Shown here: in pieces, positions 7,562 through 13,102 of the stretch
Position numbering within the stretch: the first letter of the stretch is position 1
Layout: every line of letters begins with the position of its first letter
From: Candidatus Woesearchaeota archaeon
GTDB taxonomy: Archaea > Nanobdellota > Nanobdellia > Woesearchaeales > SM23-78
DNA: 14,752 nt
Reading direction: 5' to 3'
NCBI GenBank assembly: GCA_019322375.1
Contig: JAHWIP010000013.1
Span: 1 to 14,752 of the forward strand
Translations under genes and position numbers: made by a program
Notes under the pieces: model-generated
The model's database searches: none
What the model saw: the letters and a program-made list of their open reading frames with translations, nothing else
What the model was told of the DNA's origin: nothing

Positions 7562-7606
7562 ATTTATATAATAATACTACTGTTGAGTAGTTATTAAATT
7601 GGGGGT
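7562..7606 (+). promoter_or_regulatory. Promoter and hairpin/operator before the hypothetical gene at 7613
   Basis: A TATA-like TTTATATAAT at 7563-7572 is followed by an inverted repeat: TAATACTAC (7572-7580) and GTAGTTATTA (7587-7596) around the loop TGTTGA, with one unpaired base. A GGGGGT (7601-7606) six bases before the ATG can act as a ribosome binding site with one G:U pair. The repeat would sit at or just before the transcription start, so it fits an operator or a very short leader hairpin. Confidence 0.4.
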
Positions 7607-7612
7607 AAAAAA

Positions 7613-8062
7613 ATGAATTATAAAAATAAGATAAAACAATACGGAATCCCTGCTGCTACTTTTATTTTAGGAGCATATATGGGAGTTAATGCAACCAGAC
7701 CACAAACCATAACCAGAATGTACATAGACAGCGACAACACAATAGACTTGATTATGAAAAACAAGTCAGGAAAACAAACAGTGTTCTTGGCATGTGAAGA
7801 ATGGGCAAAAATAGTGTATAAACCACTAGGGCAGCTAAAAAAAGAATACAAAAAATCCTTAAAAAGAGAATATTGGAAAGATGTAGAAAAAACACATAAG
7901 AAAGTAGATGAAGTGGAGACAGAGAGTGTAATAAAAAAATACAATCTCCTAACTGAGATGGATAAAAGAGCAAAAGAACGTAAAAAACTATATAAAGCAA
8001 AGGTTAAAGAATTAAATGCTCTGAAAAATAAAAAATCAGGTTTTGATTACAGGAATCGTTGA
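7613..8062 (+). CDS. Hypothetical protein with N-terminal membrane segment
   Basis: I do not recognise this 149-residue protein. It has a short basic start, a moderately hydrophobic stretch at about 10-27 (YGIPAATFILGAYMGVNA) that could be a membrane anchor, a small beta segment (TRMYIDSDNTIDLIMKNK) and then a long, strongly charged Lys/Glu helical region from about 70 to 140 that may be a coiled coil. The charged part is probably cytosolic or attached to the membrane surface. It is divergent from the TrmB-type regulator gene, with 109 bases between start codons, so the two may share control. A GGGGGT ribosome binding site supports the start, and a T-rich tract follows the stop. Confidence 0.6.
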   Translation: MNYKNKIKQYGIPAATFILGAYMGVNATRPQTITRMYIDSDNTIDLIMKNKSGKQTVFLACEEWAKIVYKPLGQLKKEYKKSLKREYWKDVEKTHKKVDEVETESVIKKYNLLTEMDKRAKERKKLYKAKVKELNALKNKKSGFDYRNR

Positions 8063-8069
8063 TAAAAAT

Positions 8070-8090
8070 TATTTTTTATTTTTTCTTTTC
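8070..8090 (+). terminator. T-rich terminator
   Basis: A nearly uninterrupted T tract (ATTTTTTATTTTTTCTTTTC) begins 8 bases after the stop of the gene ending at 8062. Archaeal RNA polymerase terminates on such tracts without needing a hairpin. It also separates this gene from the promoter at 8101. Confidence 0.5.
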
Positions 8091-8100
8091 CAATCGAAAA

Positions 8101-8134
8101 CCTTAAATATAACTTATTATATCAACTGATATAA
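8101..8134 (+). promoter_or_regulatory. Promoter with perfect palindromic operator, copy 1
   Basis: A TATA-type CCTTAAATATAAC at 8101-8113 lies about 28 bases before the ATG at 8137, so the transcript is probably leaderless. Between them is a palindrome, TTATATCAACTGATATAA (8117-8134), with 8-base arms and a 2-base centre. It overlaps the expected transcription start, the usual place for an archaeal repressor site. The whole arrangement recurs before the related gene at 8917. Confidence 0.6.
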
Positions 8135-8136
8135 AT

Positions 8137-8427
8137 ATGGAGAAACACCAATTAGAACTTAACAATGTGCTTCGTTTCCCTCGTTTAGACACTGTTCTGA
8201 TGGTTGAGAACTTTATTAAAAAGCATGATGGTGAGTTTAAGAAGAGCAAACTCTGGAACTCCCTGCCTAAGAAGATGATGTATCAAACGTTTTGTGTTAT
8301 TGTTAACTATTTGTTGTATTCTCATAAAGTCTCAATTGACTCTGAGGGGAAGGTTGGGTGGATATATTATCCTGAGCTTGCAAGGAAGTATGATGCAAAA
8401 AAAGGTTTGGCAAGGAAAAAATCGTAA
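8137..8427 (+). CDS. Small winged-helix-like protein, paralogue A
   Basis: This 96-residue protein has no name I can give with certainty. Its core (residues 9-75) fits a compact winged-helix fold: RFPRLDTVLMVENFI (helix 1), FKKSKLWNSLPKKMMYQTFCVIVNYLLYS (helices 2-3), then HKVSIDSEGKVGWIY (beta wing). A DNA-binding regulator is therefore likely. A paralogue at 8917 shares the whole core, including SLPKKMMYQTFCV without a change, although the codons differ widely. The start is fixed by the leaderless promoter upstream. The palindrome overlapping that promoter suggests autoregulation. The Lys/Arg-rich C-terminal tail (KKGLARKKS) may contact nucleic acid. Confidence 0.65.
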   Translation: MEKHQLELNNVLRFPRLDTVLMVENFIKKHDGEFKKSKLWNSLPKKMMYQTFCVIVNYLLYSHKVSIDSEGKVGWIYYPELARKYDAKKGLARKKS

Positions 8428-8461
8428 AATATTCGTTCTCCACTGGACATCTTGGCGTGAA

Positions 8462-8470
8462 GCTTTTAAG
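8462..8470 (+). promoter_or_regulatory. TATA-type promoter of the RelE-like gene
   Basis: GCTTTTAAG is centred about 30 bases before the ATG at 8497, after a GAA that could be part of a TFB recognition element. This suggests that the toxin-like gene has its own leaderless transcript rather than depending on the gene before it. Confidence 0.4.
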
Positions 8471-8496
8471 TGCTTTTCATTCTTAATCATTCTATA

Positions 8497-8832
8497 ATGA
8501 AATTGCCTTCAACAGTTAGATTTGCAGATGATAAAGTTAAAAAAGAGTTTTACAAATTAGAACAAGGAAATAATTCTGATAGAGAACTCTTTAAATTCAT
8601 TAATCAAGCAATGGATAATCTTGAGGAAAATGCTTTTTGCGGGATACAAATACCAAAAAGACTAATCCCAAAGGAATATATCAGGAAATACAAAATTAAA
8701 AATCTCTGGAAATATGATTTGCCAAGGAACTGGAGATTAATGTACTCTGTAGTAGGAGAAGAAGTGATTATTGTTTGTTTGATTCTAGAATGGTTTGATC
8801 ACAAGGATTATGAAAGAAGGTTTAAGTATTGA
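8497..8832 (+). CDS. RelE-like toxin (putative mRNA interferase)
   Basis: The 111-residue protein resembles archaeal members of the RelE/ParE superfamily, toxins that in the RelE branch cut mRNA on the ribosome. It has an N-terminal helical part (FADDKVKKEFYKLEQG and FKFINQAMDNLEE), a basic stretch IPKRLIPKEYIRK (52-64), the typical motif NLWKYDLPRNWRLMYSV (69-85) with Arg80, and the C-terminal strand and tail EWFDHKDYERRF (98-109). The upstream ATG at 8470 lacks family similarity; the ATG at 8497 has the correct promoter distance. No typical antitoxin gene is adjacent: its neighbours on both sides are the winged-helix-like paralogues. It may be a solitary toxin, or one of these neighbours may neutralise or repress it (inference). 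Confidence 0.72.
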   Translation: MKLPSTVRFADDKVKKEFYKLEQGNNSDRELFKFINQAMDNLEENAFCGIQIPKRLIPKEYIRKYKIKNLWKYDLPRNWRLMYSVVGEEVIIVCLILEWFDHKDYERRFKY

Positions 8833-8843
8833 ATGAGTAAAAA

Positions 8844-8856
8844 GTTTTTTTCTTTA
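8844..8856 (+). terminator. T-rich terminator after the RelE-like gene
   Basis: GTTTTTTTCTTTA begins about 11 bases after the stop at 8832 and could end the transcript before the promoter at 8878. Confidence 0.35.
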
Positions 8857-8877
8857 CTTATTACACATAGACCACAA

Positions 8878-8913
8878 CCTTTAAATACAACTTGTTATAT
8901 CATTCGATATAAC
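8878..8913 (+). promoter_or_regulatory. Promoter with palindromic operator, copy 2
   Basis: CCTTTAAATACAAC (8878-8891) is the TATA region, and GTTATATCATTCGATATAAC (8894-8913) is a palindrome with 8-base arms around ATTC. It ends 3 bases before the ATG at 8917. Aligned with the copy at 8101-8134, the TATA box, the spacing and the TTATATC/GATATAA arms are conserved. This points to the same protein binding both sites. Confidence 0.6.
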
Positions 8914-8916
8914 ATA

Positions 8917-9213
8917 ATGAAAAAAGACAACATCCTCCGCTTCCCCCGCCTCAACACCATCTTAATGGTGGAGAAATTCATAGAAAAAAATAGCGGGAAA
9001 TACAAGAAGAGAAAGCTCTGGGAAAGCCTGCCAAAAAAGATGATGTACCAGACCTTTTGCGTGGTAATAGAGTATCTGCTTTATTCTCATAAAATAAGGA
9101 TTAACAGGGAAAAAAGAATTGAGTGGAAAGAAAAAAAAGAACCAGAAACAAAATACAGGCACTTATTCATACCATTTGAGCCTAGCCAATATAGCTCGTA
9201 TCCTTATGCCTAA
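8917..9213 (+). CDS. Small winged-helix-like protein, paralogue B
   Basis: This is a 98-residue relative of the protein at 8137, with the same core: NILRFPRLNTILMVEKFIEK, KLWESLPKKMMYQTFCVVIEYLLYSHK and a wing ending in IEWK. It is probably a DNA-binding protein of the same unnamed family. The wing is shorter than in paralogue A and the C-terminal 25 residues are unrelated. The last 11 residues (EPSQYSSYPYA) are read from bases that also encode, on the other strand, the C-terminus of the PAC2 protein; the convergent overlap is 32 bases. Codon choice differs sharply from paralogue A (CTC CGC TTC CCC CGC CTC against CTT CGT TTC CCT CGT TTA). The longer frame from 8833 runs through the promoter and is not used. 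Confidence 0.65.
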   Translation: MKKDNILRFPRLNTILMVEKFIEKNSGKYKKRKLWESLPKKMMYQTFCVVIEYLLYSHKIRINREKRIEWKEKKEPETKYRHLFIPFEPSQYSSYPYA

Positions 9214-9958
9214 ATTCTCCTGCTCTATCATGCTCTAATAATTCCTGCTGCTTGACAATTGGCTTTAACTCCTTCTCAAAGCCCTTGATATCCTTTTCTA
9301 TCTTAGCCATGTTAATGCCTAGCTTGTACTTCTTCTCAAGCATCTTCATAATCTCCTTAGCACCTCTTAAGCCTATGTGCATGGGATGCCCATAAGTCTC
9401 TGCTAGCAAAGAAGCAGCTCTTATGCCATCATCCTTGCTCAACCCTAAGAGAAGGCCTGATATTCCCATGATTGGGCCTACAATTCCGTGCAGCTTGCCA
9501 CTGGCACCTAGTTTTACAAACTCCTGTATAAACTTTTTATCATTGCCAGTGCAGTACACCTTTGGCTTTTTAGGAAGCTCTGGCAAGCCAATACCGCCAA
9601 GAGTAACTATTTCCCTGCACTTATGCTTCTCAGCAAATTCAAGAACAGAGTTTGCAAAAGCATAAGAATCATGCTCTTTCATAGGCTGAACATCCCCCAC
9701 AAGGAATAAGAAATCATTTTTGCCTTTTCTTTTATGAAAAATCTCTATCTTAGGCAGCTCCACCAAGTTATCCTCATTAACAAAAACAGAGTTAGGCAGG
9801 GAATAAGAAAAAAAACTAATGATTTTGACTGCTTTTACCTGCTCAACAAGAATATCAGCAGCCACCTTGCCAACATTGCCAATACCAGGCATACCCTCAA
9901 TTAACACAGGCTTGTCAAGCTTAACTCTTTTTAATATATTAATTTTCCAGTCAGGCAT
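9182..9958 (-). CDS. PAC2-family protein (proteasome assembly chaperone-like)
   Basis: The 258-residue protein matches the archaeal PAC2 family (COG2047), related to chaperones that help assemble proteasome alpha rings; the archaeal role is less certain. The family signature EGMPGIGNVGKVAADILVEQ is at 21-40. Further recognisable parts are VTLGGIGLPE (about 117-126), GIVGPIMGISGLLLGLS (about 158-174) and a helical C-terminal region. Length is normal for the family. In many archaea this gene follows nop10 in the S27e operon. Here a radical SAM gene lies between, and this gene has its own promoter whose core repeats the S27e promoter. The stop overlaps the end of the convergent gene at 8917 by 32 bases. 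Confidence 0.88.
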   Translation of the reverse strand: MPDWKINILKRVKLDKPVLIEGMPGIGNVGKVAADILVEQVKAVKIISFFSYSLPNSVFVNEDNLVELPKIEIFHKRKGKNDFLFLVGDVQPMKEHDSYAFANSVLEFAEKHKCREIVTLGGIGLPELPKKPKVYCTGNDKKFIQEFVKLGASGKLHGIVGPIMGISGLLLGLSKDDGIRAASLLAETYGHPMHIGLRGAKEIMKMLEKKYKLGINMAKIEKDIKGFEKELKPIVKQQELLEHDRAGEFRHKDTSYIG

Positions 9959-9983
9959 TTTCCACTGAAAGAATTAATAGTTG

Positions 9984-10002
9984 TTTATAAAGGTTGTTGA
10001 TG
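9984..10002 (-). promoter_or_regulatory. Promoter of the PAC2 gene, 19 bases shared with the S27e promoter
   Basis: CATCAACAACCTTTATAAA on the minus strand combines a likely TFB-recognition element with a TATA box about 30 bases before the ATG at 9958. The identical 19 bases occur at 12481-12499 ahead of the S27e gene. Confidence 0.6.
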
Positions 10003-10016
10003 ACTGCAGTTCATTC

Positions 10017-11180
10017 TTATTTCATTTGCCACTCATATTTCATTTGCAATCTTCTAACAACTTCTGAATAAAGCATCCTTGGGATGGTTCTGCCGTCTTT
10101 TGCAGGGCAATAACAGTTAAATTCTCCTGCTTGTTTATAATTAGGGCTGTTCTCCCATATCTCTTTTAATGAGTTCTCTCTTATGTTTCCAAAATTTACA
10201 TCTTCTGAATCATCGCCAGGGCAGATGTATACATCACCAAATAAGGTTACATATAATCCACAACCTACCTGTTGGCAAGGCCTGGAACCAGCATATGCAG
10301 AAACACCTTCTCCTTTTATTTGTTCAAGAGTTTGCACTCCTTTTTCAATATTCCATTCATAAATCCTGGTGTATAACTCTATTAATTCATTTGGACTGGG
10401 AGTCATTTTATCTCTAAAGTTTTCTTTAGAACCTCTGCCACTCATCATTGTTGGTGTTACACAAACATACATGTTTCTTTCTTTGCCAAAAACATAGATG
10501 TCAAAAGCTTCATCCAAGTTATCCTTTGTAACAGGAATTGTCATTAATCCAAGATATGTTGGCATGGGCTGGTTAAATCCTTCTTCTACTAATAATTCTA
10601 ATGCTCTGTTTCTTTTTAATGCATAACCCTTAACATTGCCAACTGTTCTATCTTCTTTTTCAGTGTCAAATGAACGAAATCCTAAAAGAATTCTTGTGTT
10701 AAGCTCTTTCAATGCCTTTACAAGATCCTTGCCAGTATTAATTCCTCTGCACCCATGAAATTTTTTTACTAAATCATCATCTCCTATAACATGGCCTTTG
10801 GTAAACATTAATGGAACAATATCTAGCTTATTCAGGTCTTCTAAGAACTCTATTAAGTCAGGATGTTCTGTATGCTCTCCTCTCCCCAATAGTTTTACTG
10901 ATTTTAATCCTAATTCTTTTCCCTGCTTAATCACATCCATTATTTCTTCATAAGATAATCGAGAATTATCACTCTCATCAATTTTCCCATTATGACTGTA
11001 GCAGTGAGGGCAATCCAGGCTGCACTGGTCTGCACTGGTAAAATCTATATCCATGGTTAATAATTTGCCTTTATTTTCAAGAAGTTCTGCTTTTGTAAAC
11101 CCCCAGTCAGCAACATCATTAACAAAATTACTAGGAAACCTGTCTTTGTATACTTTTGGAATATTAGGTACAATAATCAT
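10017..11180 (-). CDS. Radical SAM protein with SPASM-like C-terminal domain
   Basis: The 387-residue enzyme carries the radical SAM iron-sulphur motif CSLDCPHC (Cys53, Cys57, Cys60), a GRGE sequence (99-102) in place of the usual GGEP-like SAM-binding motif, and a TIM-barrel-sized core. A C-terminal set of cysteines (302, 307, 320, 356, 358) in the context CGLYVTLFGDVYICPGDD and FGNIRENSLKEIWENSP looks like a SPASM or twitch domain holding additional iron-sulphur clusters. Such proteins often modify peptides or cofactors; no precursor peptide gene was found next to it, so the substrate is unknown. It has its own TATA box 26 bases upstream and interrupts the usual nop10-PAC2 neighbourhood, which suggests insertion. 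Confidence 0.85.
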   Translation of the reverse strand: MIIVPNIPKVYKDRFPSNFVNDVADWGFTKAELLENKGKLLTMDIDFTSADQCSLDCPHCYSHNGKIDESDNSRLSYEEIMDVIKQGKELGLKSVKLLGRGEHTEHPDLIEFLEDLNKLDIVPLMFTKGHVIGDDDLVKKFHGCRGINTGKDLVKALKELNTRILLGFRSFDTEKEDRTVGNVKGYALKRNRALELLVEEGFNQPMPTYLGLMTIPVTKDNLDEAFDIYVFGKERNMYVCVTPTMMSGRGSKENFRDKMTPSPNELIELYTRIYEWNIEKGVQTLEQIKGEGVSAYAGSRPCQQVGCGLYVTLFGDVYICPGDDSEDVNFGNIRENSLKEIWENSPNYKQAGEFNCYCPAKDGRTIPRMLYSEVVRRLQMKYEWQMK

Positions 11181-11199
11181 TTCACCGTCAGTAAAGAAG

Positions 11200-11212
11200 A
11201 TTTATTTATAAC
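11200..11212 (-). promoter_or_regulatory. TATA-type promoter of the radical SAM gene
   Basis: GGTTATAAATAAA on the minus strand is centred 26 bases before the ATG at 11180, giving a leaderless transcript. This separates the gene from the nop10 unit 57 bases upstream. Confidence 0.55.
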
Positions 11213-11237
11213 CTTTTGCTTTTAAAAAGTAGTGACT

Positions 11238-11402
11238 TTAAACACTTGTCTTCAGCCCCTCCTTCCATTCCCTTCTGTACTTCCCATACTTGTCTTCTGG
11301 GCTGTACTTAGGAGGCTTGGGCCTTGCTCTTTTACTTCCGCACTTGCACTTCTCTGTTAAGCCGTAGCTACTGCATTTGGGGCATTTGAGGATGTGGTTC
11401 AT
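11238..11402 (-). CDS. nop10: Nop10, H/ACA ribonucleoprotein subunit
   Basis: A 54-residue protein missed by longer-ORF searches. It starts MNHILKCPKCSSYGL and matches Nop10, which with Cbf5, Gar1 and L7Ae forms the H/ACA particle that converts uridine to pseudouridine in rRNA. The zinc-binding set is Cys7, Cys10, Cys19 and Cys21 (CPKC, CKC), and the second half carries the family motif RPKPPKYSPEDKYGKYRREWK. The start ATG is 5 bases after the stop of aIF2-alpha, with a GGAG about 12 bases upstream inside that gene's end. The gene order S27e, aIF2-alpha, Nop10 is the standard archaeal one. The stop is followed by a short T run (CTACTTTTTAAAAG) that may terminate the operon. Confidence 0.93.
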   Translation of the reverse strand: MNHILKCPKCSSYGLTEKCKCGSKRARPKPPKYSPEDKYGKYRREWKEGLKTSV

Positions 11403-11407
11403 TTTAA

Positions 11408-12187
11408 TTATTTCTCCTGCCTCTCAAATTCTATCTCGCCTTTTTTATCCTCGATGAAACCAGTCATTTTGTCCTGGATTTCTTTAAGAACTGCTTCTGC
11501 TTTTTTATAATCCTTGGCAGTGATTACCATTCTGTAAGTTCCACCGCCCAGGTAATTGATTTTTACTTCTTTCTCAACTTTTTTAGCTATTTCAAAGGCT
11601 TGCTTTACTATTTCCAAGCCATTCTCATCATAACTATTAATACTAACTTTGATTATTATCTGCACTTGCTTGGGCTTAATTTTTTCTCTTATTAATTCTT
11701 CTAGTTTTTTAGCAACTTCTTTGTTTATTCCCAGTTCCTCAAGAGAAGCATTGTTCTCAACAACATCTTCAAAAGCCTGGTAAAGCCAAAGATAATTTTC
11801 CATGATTAAAGGCGCTATCTCTTGATAAAGTTCTGCAGGCTTTTTCTTTAATCTCTCAGCAAGGATAGACAATATCTTTTCTGCTTTCTGCTCCTGCTTA
11901 ATCGCTTCTGTCTTGCTTCTTCTCTGGGAATCATTAACTCTTCTAAGAGATAAATCAATATGCCCTCTCTCTTCAGTAATCCGAATAACCTTGCACACAA
12001 CTTTTTTGCCTTCAGTAACATAATCACGAATATTCCTAATCCTTCCAGGGCTCACCTCTGAGATATGAATCAAGCCTTGTTTTTCATATTCATCAAGATT
12101 AACAGTAACTGCATGGTACTGTATTTTAGAAACTGTGCAAAACACTAGTTCTCCTTCCTCTGGAAAGCCTTGTCTTCTAAGAAACAT
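11408..12187 (-). CDS. aif2a: Translation initiation factor aIF2 subunit alpha
   Basis: The 259-residue protein is the alpha subunit of the initiation factor that delivers initiator tRNA to the small ribosomal subunit. An N-terminal S1 domain is clear: FPEEGELV (8-15), HISEVSPGRIRNIRDYV (41-57) and GHIDLSLRRVN (75-85). A central helical domain (about 90-175) and the C-terminal alpha/beta domain that contacts the gamma subunit (about 175-255, containing YLGGGTYRMVI) follow. Length is close to the family norm. The start codon is directly adjacent to the S27e stop (TAAATG), with GAGGT about 10 bases before, so translation is probably coupled. The genes for aIF2-beta and aIF2-gamma are not in this window, as is usual. 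Confidence 0.95.
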   Translation of the reverse strand: MFLRRQGFPEEGELVFCTVSKIQYHAVTVNLDEYEKQGLIHISEVSPGRIRNIRDYVTEGKKVVCKVIRITEERGHIDLSLRRVNDSQRRSKTEAIKQEQKAEKILSILAERLKKKPAELYQEIAPLIMENYLWLYQAFEDVVENNASLEELGINKEVAKKLEELIREKIKPKQVQIIIKVSINSYDENGLEIVKQAFEIAKKVEKEVKINYLGGGTYRMVITAKDYKKAEAVLKEIQDKMTGFIEDKKGEIEFERQEK

Positions 12188-12370
12188 TTATTCTAATACC
12201 TCAAGCACTCTAGCCCTTAACCTGGTCTTGCCACCAGAAGGCTCAGCTAACAACTTGCCACACACCAAACACTTAACCTTAGACGCTGACTTGCCAAAAA
12301 CAATCTGCTCATTCCTGCACTTAGGACACCTTAATTTAATGAATTTGCTCCTGGGTTCTTTGAGTTCCAT
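12188..12370 (-). CDS. rps27e: Ribosomal protein S27e
   Basis: The 60-residue protein is the archaeal small-subunit protein S27e, a zinc-ribbon protein. Cys15, Cys18 (LRCPKC), Cys34 and Cys37 (VKCLVCGK) bind the metal, and the C-terminal LLAEPSGGKTRLRARVLEVLE is the family signature. The ATG at 12368-12370 is chosen because it has a GGAGG Shine-Dalgarno site 7 bases upstream and gives the normal family length; the longer frame begins at a TTG inside a hairpin. The gene heads the operon with aIF2-alpha and Nop10. Its 5' leader is unusually structured: two hairpins lie directly before the start. Confidence 0.93.
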   Translation of the reverse strand: MELKEPRSKFIKLRCPKCRNEQIVFGKSASKVKCLVCGKLLAEPSGGKTRLRARVLEVLE

Positions 12371-12377
12371 TGTAAAA

Positions 12378-12435
12378 CCTCCAAAATTTAAAAAATTTTG
12401 GGGTTCCAAAAGCGATTATGCTTTTGAGAACCTCC
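12378..12435 (-). promoter_or_regulatory. Structured 5' leader of S27e: two hairpins and two Shine-Dalgarno-like sites
   Basis: Reading the mRNA: GGAGG (12435-12431) begins a hairpin with arms GGTTC-T-CAAAAGC and GCTTTTGGAACC (12432-12402), 12 base pairs with one bulged base and loop ATAATC. A second, perfect hairpin follows at once: CCAAAATTT, loop TTT, AAATTTTGG (12401-12381). Its last two G's are the first two of the real Shine-Dalgarno GGAGG (12382-12378). Folding of hairpin 2 would therefore hide part of the ribosome binding site. This looks like a translational control element, perhaps autoregulation by S27e or another ribosomal protein (inference). Confidence 0.55.
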
Positions 12436-12479
12436 TTATACATAGTATCAGTATTATTTAGACGGAAGAATAGATGATG

Positions 12480-12499
12480 ATTTATAAAGGTTGTTGATG
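12480..12499 (-). promoter_or_regulatory. Promoter of the S27e-aIF2-alpha-Nop10 operon
   Basis: CATCAACAACCTTTATAAA (12499-12481, minus strand) holds a TATA box that would start transcription near 12459, leaving a leader of about 90 bases. That is long for this window, where most genes appear leaderless, and it includes the two hairpins. Confidence 0.55.
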
Positions 12500-12515
12500 G
12501 ATTAGAAAGAAAATG

Positions 12516-12523
12516 TATTTAAA
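12516..12523 (+). promoter_or_regulatory. TATA-type promoter of the GNAT-like gene
   Basis: TATTTAAA is centred about 27 bases before the ATG at 12547, so the transcript should be leaderless. It lies back to back with the S27e promoter. Confidence 0.55.
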
Positions 12524-12546
12524 GATTAATTCTTTCCCAAGTTGCT

Positions 12547-13092
12547 ATGATTATCCGCCCAGTAAACCCAAATGATCAAGATCAGTTGTTTGAGTGTTTT
12601 CAAGAGGCTCAGGTCAAAGCAGATGATATAGTACATAAACCCATCTCAGGATTTTATGAATACAACTTGGACTATGAAGCTCTAAAGCAAAGAGCCCAAA
12701 CACCATTCTCCCTGATTCTTGAGAATTCAAAAGGCAAAATAATTTCTTACATGCTGGCTTATCCTCTGAAAGATCTCGACAAAATCAAAGATTTTGACCC
12801 TGTACACGAAGCCATAAAAAACCTGGATGAAAAAGCGGTCTATCTAGACCAAGTCTATCTTAAAAAAGGCTTTCCTATTTATTTTGCAATGAGGCTTTTC
12901 GATAAGTGGGACCACCTAAACCAAAACGAGAAGATATCTATGATTATAGGAGCAGTTCCTTTTGCTCCCTGGAGAAATCATACTTCTGAGAGAATGGTTG
13001 CTTATCGAGGGCTCAGGCGGTTTGGGTTTGCTGAAGATGAAAAGGTTAGGTTAGCACTTTTTGAAAAGCCTTACTATAACCTAAAACAATAG
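12547..13092 (+). CDS. GNAT-like N-acetyltransferase, degenerate cofactor motif
   Basis: The 181-residue protein has the layout of a GNAT acetyltransferase: MIIRPVNPNDQDQLFECF at the N-terminus (strand 1 and helix 1), a central strand pair FSLILENSKGKIISYMLAYPL (about 54-76), the strand YLDQVYL (about 98-104), and a late RGLRRFGFAED segment typical of the fold's end. The expected acetyl-CoA loop (Q/RxxGxG/A after the fourth strand) is replaced by KKGFPIYFAMRLFD, so cofactor binding is uncertain. Acceptor unknown. The gene is the only plus-strand gene within the translation cluster. It converges on L44e with 10 bases between the stops, which suggests a later insertion. Confidence 0.6.
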   Translation: MIIRPVNPNDQDQLFECFQEAQVKADDIVHKPISGFYEYNLDYEALKQRAQTPFSLILENSKGKIISYMLAYPLKDLDKIKDFDPVHEAIKNLDEKAVYLDQVYLKKGFPIYFAMRLFDKWDHLNQNEKISMIIGAVPFAPWRNHTSERMVAYRGLRRFGFAEDEKVRLALFEKPYYNLKQ

Positions 13093-13102
13093 AAAATAGA
13101 AC

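Noticed and set aside
8063..8136. Possible small RNA gene between 8062 and 8137
   Set aside because: The stretch is explained by a T-rich terminator and a promoter-operator; no stable fold was seen.
8833..8916. 28-residue extension of paralogue B
   Set aside because: The extension covers the T tract, the TATA box and the palindrome, and has no counterpart in paralogue A.
12188..12409. Longer S27e protein starting at a TTG (12409)
   Set aside because: The extra 13 residues lie within a hairpin and its Shine-Dalgarno; the ATG at 12370 has an ideal GGAGG and gives the normal family length.
12336..12443. 35-codon upstream ORF before S27e as a real gene
   Set aside because: No ribosome binding site precedes it and the expected transcription start is about 16 bases away, so it is kept only as part of the leader finding.
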